Shown here: positions 11,530 to 23,500 of the stretch, piece after piece
Position numbering within the stretch: position 1 is the stretch's first letter
How the letters are laid out: each line of letters starts with the position of its first letter
Origin: Priapulus caudatus
Lineage: Eukaryota > Priapulida > Priapulimorpha > Priapulimorphida > Priapulidae
Direction: 5' to 3'
Assembly (NCBI RefSeq): GCF_000485595.1
Contig: NW_014577283.1
Coordinates: 37,385 to 71,537, forward strand
DNA: 34,153 nt
Program-made: the position numbers and the translations under genes
Notes under the pieces: generated by a model
Told to the model about the DNA's origin: nothing
Seen by the model: only the letters and a program-made list of their open reading frames with translations
Databases searched by the model: none

Positions 11530-14500
11530 CTGTTGAGAACACATGCCAACGGAGTTACTCGAAATGTCGTGACCATCCGTAACGACAGCTAATCACAAAT
11601 GCCATGCATCATTACAATTACAATTATCATGCTTCGTAAACAGTTAGCTACAATAGCCTATTTACAAGAAAATTAACGTGTGAATCTCAGGTTCTTTTCC
11701 TTTGGGTTCGACGAGTAAAGTTATCGCCAGTCTGAGCGCAATAGTGAGAAGTGACATGCCACTAAACGTTACTCAAATCCCATTACAAAACTTATCGGCA
11801 CGAGAGCGAAAACTTCAATGCACAAACTCTCCGTCCATACTTCTCTATCTCGGGAGCGCAGCGCACAAATTCGTGGTTCCAGAACTTGAAGGTCGGATTC
11901 TTGATGAGTTCAATGAAGGTGATCAGCAGACCCCATGGGTGCGGCCTATTCACGATCATGCGCTCCAGCAGAACTCTGCGAAAATTACACCCATGCACTG
12001 ATATTACCAAACACAATAGCAGGAAGGTCATAGAACATAAAGCCATTGAGAATGTAATACGTGACAGACTACCACAACGTGGGTAACTCTGCAAAAATTG
12101 CACACACGCACTGATATTAACCACACGCAATAGCAGGAAAGTAATACAACATAACCCTAACCCTAGTAGCACGATACACAATCAAGCGAGCAACTCGCAA
12201 ACCGCTTCGAGAACACGTGCCGAAAGAATTACTCGAAATTCCACGACCATTGTAACGACGGCGTCGCTGACGAGCGCGTCAAACACCAACGTTAACGAGC
12301 CCTCACCTGGTAATGAGCTCCTGCAGCTGCTCGTTATTGGCTTCAGCAAACAGGTAGAGCAGTGTGCAGCTGAAGTAATGCGTGTGGCTGTTCGGATAGC
12401 GCAGCTGGTTGGAAATCGCATTCAGGAACAAGTAACGACCTGTGAATCGATAAAGTTCGGGCAAACGGTATAGAAAGCTGACAACAAATTATACGAACTG
12501 ATAATGCAAACGCCAGCAGTTCTGAGCGAAAAACCGCACGTATTATGCACGCACGTACACACGCATACATGCTTGCCAGAAATATACTTGCCTTCAGTGT
12601 CAAGATCTACGGCAAGATTTTGGAATATGTCCATGTGGGATGAGTGGGTGATCGTGCCCATGCTTGGTGTGAGGCCCTTGCTGTGAATGTAAGCGATGGC
12701 TTGTGTGCCCACGTACAACACCAAAGCGTTCATCAGTGGGATGTTGTACCTCATGCCTGGTTCATTGGAGACCTGCAAATATAAACAATAACAAATATAA
12801 TAATAAAATAATAATAAATATAACTAGAGCACTCGGAGAGCACAGACCTCCGCCAAGGCAGCTGAATTCTCTCAATGTGAAGTATTTTATTAATTAATTA
12901 ATTAATTAAGTGGAAAAATTAATTAATTAATTAATTAAATAATTAATTGTATCTGGATTAGTGCGAGCGTGCAGGTGGGGGAGGACTGTGGTTGCCCCTT
13001 AGCCTGTGGTTGCGTGTTTGTAAGTCTACAGCCAGCGCACCTAGCGGAAGTGAACTGAAACGTGTATGGTAACACAAACCAACACTCAAAGACACGCCGG
13101 TGAAAACATAACCTCCGCCAAGCCCCTGACGTACTTTCAGCCGTGTAAAACAGCCTACACACGTCTGCATTACGTCTGTAGACCACCACTGCATGTTCTG
13201 CACTTGAGGACTGTTCTTCCATATGCATGAAGAAACCTATCGAGTGCATGCCAAGGTGCTAACACTCGCGATCGAAGCAATCAGCAGAAATATAAGTAGT
13301 CCTTACGAAATTATCAAACAAGGTTGAACGCTAAAGCCTGGGACACACCATGCGAATTTATTCGCACGTCCGCGGCAATTATAGATTGCTCCACCATGGC
13401 TCCAACAGTCATGTGGTCACGTGATAAGCATACTGATCAATAATTCACTGCATTATAACAATCGGCCATTATTCGCACTAGACTGGTACCCGTCCCTTCT
13501 CACAAGCTCGATATAGGCCTATATCGAGCTTGTGAGAAGGGACAGGTACCAGTCTATATTCGCACGTTTGCAGCGAAAATATCAAAAGTTTGATAGCTGC
13601 GAATTTTGGTGCGGATGAAATTCGCACGCGCGGACACACCATGCGAATTTCGCTGCGATTTTACAATCGCTGCGGACGTGCGAATAAATTCGCATGGTGT
13701 GTCCCCCGCTTAATCGCACAATCGAGGCAAACAGCAAAAATAAGAGTAGTCCTTCGAACAACAGTATTATCGAATAAGATCGAACGTGAACATGACGCCG
13801 GTATGGCCGCACCTCCCCGTTCAAGAACCATAAGCTGCTCTCGCTACAACAACAGATACAACCAAGAGCATATTAAGTATGAGAGCGTACACCGGTGAAA
13901 TACAACAACCATGTAGTAGTTTCAGTGGAATTAGTAAACATTACCCGTTTTATTTTCACAATTCTGCAGTATTCTTATTCAGCTGTCCTACCTTATATGG
14001 TTTTATACCATCAAGGTAGGACACCTGCTGAATAATAATACTGCAGAATTGTCAAAATAAAACGGGTAATGTTTACTAATTCCACTGAAACTGCACCATG
14101 GTTTTTGCATTTCACCGTTGTACGCTCTCATACTTAGGCCATAATAAAAATATTGTTTGTTTGCCCATCACCCGACGCGACCCGACAAAAAGGGGCGTTG
14201 TACGCTCTCATACTTAGGCCATAATAAAAATATTGTTTGTTTGCCCTCACCCGACCGACCCGACAAAAAGGGGCCTACTCAATCATTTTTATTGATCTTT
14301 CAATTCTTTTTTTTTTACAAATTGTATCGCTGTACATTATATAAATCTTTAGGCAATACATTATATGTACCAAGCAAAACAAAACATTCAACATAAAAGG
14401 TATCTCCACACAAGCACACCCGAGCATGTAGACACCATGCTGAATTTGTAAAAAAAATTTAAAACCTCAAATCTACCTACCCAAACTTTTCAGCCTGGGT

Positions 14501-17500
14501 CGGGTGAGGCAAACAACGATTTTTTTAATTGTGGCCTTAAATACGCTCTGGATACAACCTACCTGCAGGTTGGTTCTTAGTTCAGACAGGAACGTGAACA
14601 GGCTGCGCGTCTTGATGTAAGAATCGAGGTCCTTCTTGAAGCTGGCCGGCTGGATCACAGTGATGAAGTTTGTGAGGATGCGTGGTGGGTGGTTAATCTC
14701 AGGCAGCATGTCCACCTGCAGAAAGAATCGAAAAGATAGAAATTGAGAAAAATACAGAGACTCCCCGACTTACGAACAGGTTCGGTTCCGAGCTGTCATT
14801 CGTAAGTCGATTTGTTCGCAAGTCAAACATATGTACGTACGTATACAGTATTGTACAGTAGTGTAGTATTTGTGGAGCACGTGCACACGTGTGATCGATG
14901 CCACTAGAGTAACACACTATTGTTTAGGCAAGATTTTTTTATTTTGTTGTTGTTTACAGATCGCGCGACCCAAAATTTTCAAGAAAAACGAAAAAAAATA
15001 TAAATTGAAAATCTGTATTTTTTTATTCCCACCGACCCTTTCTCTAAGAAATATGAATAAAAAATGTAAATGTAAAAAACAAAAACATTTTATAACAAAC
15101 AGTTTATAATAAAAGTAAAAATAATTTTGAGTTTTGTTTTCATTTAGTTTCCTTAAAATACTTTAATATCATGTATAACAGTATCACTGTATTTTGACTT
15201 GTTTGATCTGACAAACGACAATGTTTTTTTTTGTTTTTTTTACCCTACCGAGTCAACACAACAACAAAAATTCTCTGTAAACAAAAAAACAAAAAAGGTA
15301 GCCTTACATCTCGGCGTTCCCGCGCTACATCGCCGCACCACGTGGCGGATCTGCGATATAAACCTTGCACCTAAATTTTGTTCGACTTCAGGGCAAATTG
15401 TTCGTATCGTGGAAATTTCGAATATCGAATGTTCGTAAGTCGGAGAGTAACTGTACTACAATCTATTTAATTTTTTTTAAAGCATGACCGAGAGTATCAA
15501 CATAAGTGTTCATAACAAAAAGAAGTGACTAAAAAAATTGGGGCCAGTGTGTGTGTGTGCGTGCATGGGTGGGATGGGGTGGGGGTGGGGGATTCTGTCC
15601 TCTTCTTATGTCCAGCTGTGGATTCTGTGCAATTAAAAACACATTTGGTTACATTTCCCGATAAGACTTTTCCGATAATTTTGCAAATACAGGAATCTAT
15701 TTAATTCGTAACATAAGAAACTTGGATGCGGTAGTCAAATGTCAAATGTGTTCAACGACTCCAGGAGCTAAGATATCACGACAACCACACTTCCAAGACA
15801 TACACATCGCAAGCTTCCCCCCCCAAAAGAGATGAGTGTGGTGGCTCCTCTACTTTGAGATTGGGAGTGAACGAGTGCAGGACTACTAGAAGGAATGAGT
15901 CAACCGCATCTACGACAATCACACTTGCAAGACATGGTCACACCAGCGACCAGGATACGAACCGTGGTTGTCAGAAACATCGTAAAGTTAATGCTAATGT
16001 TAATGCTAAGATAACACTTACGACTAATGTTAATGTTAGCGAGAGGAGCGTTGACAGAAACACATCGCAGCTATTAGAAAACTTACGATAACAGGAACTT
16101 CATCACAAGGCTGCTGATTGGATGAGAATCGATCACAAAATTCAAATTCATACACATTGATTGTACATCACAGTAATTTATGCATATTATGATGGCTAAC
16201 CACATATAAATAATATTTGATGAAAACGACGCGGTCATGAATTTATTCTGCACAACAAGACAAATTCCACACTGTAACACGAGACGCGAGAGTCGTGCCA
16301 AGGCGTGGCAAACATTTAAAACAAGAGAACAAATGCCATACGCCATTTGTAAATGTTTTGTTTTGTTTTATGATTGGTAGATAATTAATGACTTTGACGT
16401 GTTTTTCAAAAAACAAACATTTTATTCATTATTATAATATAATATCACTATAATTGTAATTCGTAGTGTAAATGTGTTCTTTTCAACTTAACATTAAAGT
16501 TACGAGAGGGTCTGGCGCTCGTAATGTTAAGAGGATATTTTCGAAGATTTTTCATTCTCGTAACTTTGCGATGTTTCTGTCAACGGTTTACGAGTGGAAG
16601 TTAATGTTAAGACTAATGTTAAGACTAATTTTGTTTCTGACAACGGGCCCCTGGGTTATTATGGCGAAGGCATTTACGCTTCCTTACACACCACAAGCTC
16701 CCCCCCGCCCCGAGAGAACGAGTGGGGGGCCCCTCTACCTTGAGATTGGGCGTGAATGGGTCGGCAGCCTCATGTTGCGTGGAAGGCACTGAGGATGAGG
16801 TTGCGCATCTGGATGCAGTTCGGCGGGATCACGTCGCAGAAACCGTAGTGGTAGTCGCACAGAAACTCGGGGAAGTCGTGCAGCAGCACGAGCAGCAGAC
16901 GTAGAGTTCCCTGCATGCAGACAAAAAGGCCAGCCGTTGGTTACACAGCGCAAACGCTCTATCACGTAGTGAAGAAACCCACGTTAATCAGGTAACCGGT
17001 ATATCCATCTGGGTTATTCCATATATACGTGCTTTATATATAATTTCCCACACTAGATGGGCGCTAGATGTCAAAATTAAAAGCAACCAACGCACTAATA
17101 TCTCCCCAAGAAACCTACTACCTTACTAATGCCGTGAAACTACTACTACCTTACTACTACCTTACTAATTGCGTTGAAACGTGTCCATGTTGCCCAGCGG
17201 TTACTAGCAGCAACNNNNNNNNNNNNNNNNNNNNNNNNNTCTCATACTTAGGCCATAATAAAAATATTGTTTGTTTGCCCTCACCCGACCGACCCGACAA
17301 AAAGGGGGCGTTGTACGCTCTCATACTTAGGCCATAATAAAAATATTGTTTGTTTGCCCTCACCCGACCGACCCGACAAAAAGGGGGCGTTGTACGCTCT
17401 CATACTTAGGCCATAATAAAAATATTGTTTGTTTGCCCTCACCCGACCGACCCGACAAAAAGGGGGCGTTGTACGCTCTCATACTTAGGCCATAATAAAA

Positions 17501-20500
17501 ATATTGTTTGTTTGCCCTCACCCGACCGACCCGACAAAAAGGGGCCTACTCAATCATTTTTATTGATCTTTCCCATTCTTTTTTTTTTTTACAAATTGTA
17601 TCGCTGTACATTATATAAATCTGTAGGCAATACATTATATGTACCAAGCAAAACAAACATTCAACATAAAAGGTATCTCCACACAAGCACACCCGAGCAT
17701 GTAGACACCATGCTGAATTTGTAAAAAAAATTTAAAACCTCAAATCTACCTACCCAAACTTTTCAGCCTGGGTCGGGTGAGGGCAAACAACGATTTTTTT
17801 AATTGTGGCCTTAATACGCTCTGGATACAACCTACCTGCAGGTTGGTTCTTAGTTCAGACAGGAACGTGACAGGGCTGCGCGTCTTGATGTAAGAATCGA
17901 GGTCCTTCTTGAAGCTGGCCGGCTGGATCACAGTGATGAAGTTTGTGAGGATGCGTGGTGGGTGGTTAATCTCAGGCAGCATGTCCACCTGCAGAAAGAA
18001 TCGAAAAGATAGAAATTGAGAAAAATACAGAGACTCCCCGACTTACGAACAGGTTCGGTTCCGAGCGGTCATTCGTAAGTCGATTTGTTCGCAAGTCAAA
18101 CATATGTACGTACGTATACAGTATTGTACAGTAGTGTAGTATTTGTGGAGCACGTGCACACGTGTGATCGATGCCACTAGAGTAACACACTATTGTTTAG
18201 GCAAGATTTTTTTATTTTGTTGGTTTACAGATCCGCCGACCCAAATTTTCAAGAAAAACGAAAAAAAAATATAAATTGAAAATCTGTATTTTTTTATTCC
18301 CGCCGACCCTTTCTCTAAGAAATATGAATAAAAAAATGTAAATGTAAAAAACAAAAACATTTTATAAACAAACAGTTTATAATAAAAGTAAAAATAATTT
18401 TGAGTTTTGTTTTCATTTAGTTTCCTTAAAATACTTTAATATCATGTATAACAGTATCACTGTATTTTGACTTGTTTGATCTGACAAAACGACAATGTTT
18501 TTTTTGTTTTTTTTTACCCTACCGAGTCAACAACAACAACAAAAATTCTGTAAACAAAAAAACAAAAAAGGTAGCCTTACATCTCGGCGCTTCCCGCGCT
18601 ACATCGCCGCCACCACGTGGCGGATCTGCGATATAAACCTTGCACCTAAATTTTGTTCGACTTCAGGGCAAATTGTTCGTATCGTGGAAATTTCGAATAT
18701 CGAATGTTCGTAAGTCGGAGAGTAACTGTACTACAATCTATTAAATTTTTTTTAAAGCATGACCAGAGGTATCAACATAAGTGTTCATAACAAAAAGAAG
18801 TGGACTAAAAAAAATTGGGGCCAGTGTGTGTGTGTGCGTGCATGGGTGGGATGGGGTGGGGGTGGGGGGATTCTGTCCTCTTCTTATGTCCAGCTGTGGA
18901 TTCTGTGCAATTAAAAACACATTTGGTTACATTTCCCGATAAGACTTTTCCGATAATTTTGCAAATACAGGAATCTATTTAATTCGTAACATAAAAACTT
19001 GGATGCGGGTAGCAAATGTCAAATGTGTCAACGACTCCAGGAGCTAAGATATCACGACAACCACACTTCCAAGACATCACATCGCAAGCTTCCCCCCCCC
19101 CAAAAGAGAATGAGTGTGGTGGCTCCTCCTACCTTGAGATTGGGAGTGAACGAGTGCAGGACTACTAGAAGGAATGAGTCAACCCCATCTACGACAATCA
19201 CACTTGCAAGACATGGTCACACCCGCGACCAGGATACGAACCTGGGGGCCGTTGTCAGAAACATCGTAAAGTTAATGCTAATGTTAATGCTAAGATAACA
19301 CTTACGACTAATGTTAATGTTACGAGAGGAGCGTTGACAGAAACACATCGCAGCTATTAGAAAACTTACGATAACAGGAACTTCATCACAAGGCTGCTGA
19401 TTGGATGAGAATCGATCACAAAATTCAAATTCATACACATTGATTGTACATCACAGTAATTTATGCATATTATGATGGCTAACCACATATAAATAATATT
19501 TGATGAAAAACGACGCGGTCATGAATTTATTCTGCACAACAAGACAAATTTCCACACTGTAACACGAGACGCGAGAGTCGTGGCAAGCGTGGCAAACATT
19601 TAAAACAAGAGAACAAATGCCATACGCCATTTGTAAATGTTTTGTTTTGTTTTATGATTGGTAGATAATTAATGATTTTGACGTGTTTTTCAAAAAAACA
19701 AACATTTTATTCATTATTATAAAATATAATATCACTATAATTGTAATTCGTAGTGTAAATGTGTTCTTTTCAACTTAACATTAAAGTTACGAGAGGGTCT
19801 GGGCGCTCGTAATGTTAAGAGGATATTTTCGAAGATTTTTCATTCTCGTAACTTTGCGATGTTTCTGTCAACGGTTTACGAGTGGAAGTTAATGTTAAGA
19901 CTAATGTTAAGACTAATTTTGTTTCTGACAACGGCCCCTGGGTTATTATGGCGAAGGCATTTACCCTTCCTTACACACCACAAGCTCCCCCCCCCCCCGA
20001 GAGAACGAGTGCGGGCCCCTCCTACCTTGAGATTGGGCGTGAATGGGTCCGGCAGCCTCATGTTGCGTGGGAAGGCACTGAGGATAAGGTTGCGCATCTG
20101 GATGCAGTTCGGCGGGATCACGTCGCAGAAACCGTAGTGGTAGTCGCACAGAAACTCGGGGAAGTCGTGCAGCAGCACGAGCAGCAGACGTAGAGTTCCC
20201 TGCATGCAGACAAAAAGCCAGCCGTTGGTTACACAGCGCAACGCTCTATCACGTAGTGAAGAAACCCCACGTTAATCAGGTAACCGGTATATCCATCTGG
20301 GTTATTCCATATACGTGCTTTATAATTATTTTTCACACTAGATGGCGCTAGGATGTCAAAATTAAACAGCACCAACGGATCACTATATCTCCCCCAGAAA
20401 CCTACTACCTTACTAATGCCGTGAAAACTACTACTACCTTACTACTACCTTACTACTACCTTACTAATGCTGTGAAAACGTGTCCATGTTGCCCAGCGGT

Positions 20501-23500
20501 TACATAGCACAACTTTTGACACCAACTGACAGCTTTAGAAACACAGCTTTACAAGCTTTTTCTCGCTAACATATAACCCCTGCGGTTCCACATCACCGCA
20601 AAATGACAAAAAGGAGCCGTAGTTGTTTCCCCGATCACATACCCCAAACGCTGTTCAACACGATGAGGGGCAGCGTGAGAGAGAAGTTACTGTTGCACCT
20701 GATACCAAGTTGATCAACCACTACATAGGAAGCCAACTTGAACAGCTAAAGGTGCCCGATCAGATTCAATACTGATGAATAAACAAGTTCGTAAATGCTA
20801 CTTATGTTTACCTGAAATACATCACATTACCCATAGTAGAATATACCCCCATAGTCCCATAGTAAAAATGCATTACCCATACCCCCATAGTCCCATAGTA
20901 AAAATGCATTACCTGAAATTCGACATTATCAATCATGATTAACCTACGTGCAGATACAAGAGGTGTGCAATTCATGCCGATAATGCACTTTTCATGTACA
21001 CGTTCAAGATCTACGCTTAAAAACAGGATAAAACCGTCATCGCACGATGCGCACTGCCCATGACTCGCCAACCTGCTTGTAGTTTTGTATGCGTACCTTG
21101 TAGAGTAGTTGAACAGGCTTGGCCATGTCAGCGTTGCGCAGGAACGGTGCAAGGAATTTGAAGAGGTCAACTAGGAGCTGAGAATACATGCCCCATGCCT
21201 GCGAGGCATAATTCTGTGTAAATGCAAGACCAAACAAACCTAATGACATAAATGCCAATACCGCTATCGTACCTTAGCAATAAAACCCATGTTCAACGTT
21301 AAAGCGAGTGCGTAAACCGTCCTAGCGATAACAGAATGCGAAAACCGAGATTTCTGAAATGACAGCGCCTACAGCTTCGTAACAACAGTTAAGTGTGCTT
21401 CGTACCTTCTGCTGTGGTGTGATGGCCAACATCCTGGAGAGGAACACACGATGAGATACTACCTCTAACCAAGCGTAAGCAAAACCTGGAGCCTTGCCCG
21501 GCCGCAGGATGTGTAGCGTGTTGCTGAAATCGCACGACAACCCCAAATGAACATAAAATATAAAGTCTGCATCAAGAACAAACATACAAACAATAACGTT
21601 ATTTATTTATAACGTATTTAGTTCGACATTTCAGACAAACACATTAAGAATTCAATTAAAAAACCTTCCATACACTCACACCTTTACACATTTACTTTAC
21701 ACTCTATTTAGAAGATGAGAATTTTAAGGCATATTTCGTAAGAAATCACAGTTTCAACGCTACCGTCCGAAGCCTTTGTCCACAACTCTTAGCGCCACCA
21801 TCAGCACTTCTTTCGTAAGAAATGACGGTTTCAACGCTACTGCTTTCACCAGATTATCAAAGGGGGGTTCCAGGACTCAAAAAAGGTTAAGAACCACTGG
21901 TCCAAAAAGCCTACGTCTCAGCAACATCATCTGACAGCACTCACCAGAATGCTGACAGCACAGGGAAATTGATCGCTTCCAGGATGATCTCCGGCGCGTT
22001 CAACTCTAGGAAGAGCATGATGAGGATGCGGTGGTACGGCAGCTGCTGAAAGTCGGTGCCCCTCACCTCGTGGTCCTGCAGCAGGAGCCCCGCGACGAGG
22101 CCGATCACCTGTAACCACGACAACGAGAATCGTGAAGCCAACTATATTAACTCACTGCATTCTCAGTGATCATCAAATGAGCAATGATTTAACCAGCACT
22201 AGTGTCGACTTGTTTAGTAGGTTTAATACTTACTCGAATAAAATTTACTGGACTAATAATAATGAGGCGGACAATGGACGGCTGAGATCATGAAGCCAGC
22301 TGAAGCCATTCTCGGTGATTGTCGCGAGTCTGAGCAACGATTTCATACGATTCTTATACGATGTCCAAATATTTGTCACATTTTTATTTCAAGCATAGTT
22401 AACGAATGGCTGCAATCATGAAGCCAACTGGATCGACTCAGAATCGATCATCTGAGAATGGTAAGCTGACGAGAGTGAATGATGACGTGAATTGATGACA
22501 ACGACGAGCCGAGTCTGATCACTAGTGTCACCTTGTTCAGTAAGTTGATCTTGGTCACTGTGCTGTTGACATCCCCGGAGTGCTTGACCAGTAGTGCGAT
22601 GAGTCGCACGTACGCGTCCAGCGTGTGGAAGCACTTGGCGCGGATCAACGTCGTAGACTGCTGCTCGCCGAGTGCGCGGTAGCACAGCTCGACACACATC
22701 TCAGTGCACAGCCGAAAGAAGCGTGTTATCAGGTCGTCCGTCTTTAAAATGCCCTGCTGGTGCATCTGTTCAGCAAAGAATCACACATGGTCGAGTGAAT
22801 TGCACGAAAGAATGAAATAATTCACTTCTGTACGGTGTGTACGAGATAGGACTGTATTTATTCGATAGCTGTATTTCGATACACGACTCAAACTGTCGAT
22901 TAACGCTTGCTGACTACACAAAGACGAATGAAATCCCAATAAAATCAACTAATCTTTTCCCGCGCTCTCTCTCTCGCGCCCTCTTCCCGATAAATTTAAC
23001 GATGGCGATAACGATATCAGCAAAAATGCTAAATCCTTCAGAACGTCGGAGCTACGGTCAAAACCGCCGCGTTCGTATCGCGTCACTTTCATGCTTATCA
23101 ATCCACCTATCGCCAGAAATCAGATAAGATTACGATTTGCGACATTTACATGATTTTAATGTGACGTTAGTATTTACTGATATAAACACACACAAGGTGA
23201 AAGTAAGAGAAACGCCCGTTCCCACTAAACAACAACCAACAGAAATGATAGTGACGTTACCACCATCTCGAGAACGATTAGCCAGTAGTAAATGCCACAC
23301 TACTACCACACACACACACACCTGCCCTACAAACGCAGAGAATGCCTTGGTGCTGTCCCGGCCAGCCGCAGGTGAATGGTACATGTTCACCCACTCTCTC
23401 AGTAAGAACTCGGCCTTCTCATGCAGTCCCGGCGGGTCGTCAAACTGATCTCTCGCCTATTAATAAGACACCCTTGCTTTTAGTTTAGGTTTAAATATAC

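Larger units (their letters stand above)
13269..13790. repeat. Diverged direct repeat flanking the Harbinger-like MITE
   Basis: 13269-13331 and 13722-13790 align (AGTAGTCCTT, ATCGA.GCAA.CAGCA, A.GATCGAACG), placing the MITE between two copies of a local duplication about 450 bp apart. Confidence 0.65.
14118..17214. repeat. Direct large duplication, copy B
   Basis: About 3.1 kb matching 17240-20513 in order and orientation: minisatellite, exon 17, Tigger-like MITE, inverted-repeat element, exon 16, then intron 15 sequence. Differences are mainly one-base indels in homopolymers, some deletions and scattered substitutions. Ends at the N run. Confidence 0.95.
17240..20513. repeat. Direct large duplication, copy A
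   Basis: About 3.3 kb counterpart of 14118-17214, longer mainly because the minisatellite has more units. Continues past 20513 into unique intron 15 sequence leading to exon 15, so this copy is joined correctly on its upstream side. Confidence 0.95.

Noticed and set aside
11792-12181. Treating 11792 as the true end of CNOT1
   Set aside because: The conserved tail LFESVARSC lies in a further exon at 11445-11529 with correct phase and acceptor.
19215-19246. tRNA-like T-arm next to the 690-bp element (CCAGG-TTCGTAT-CCTGG on the minus strand)
   Set aside because: The loop departs from the TTCRANTC consensus, and no acceptor-stem partner or A box is found on the other side of the element.
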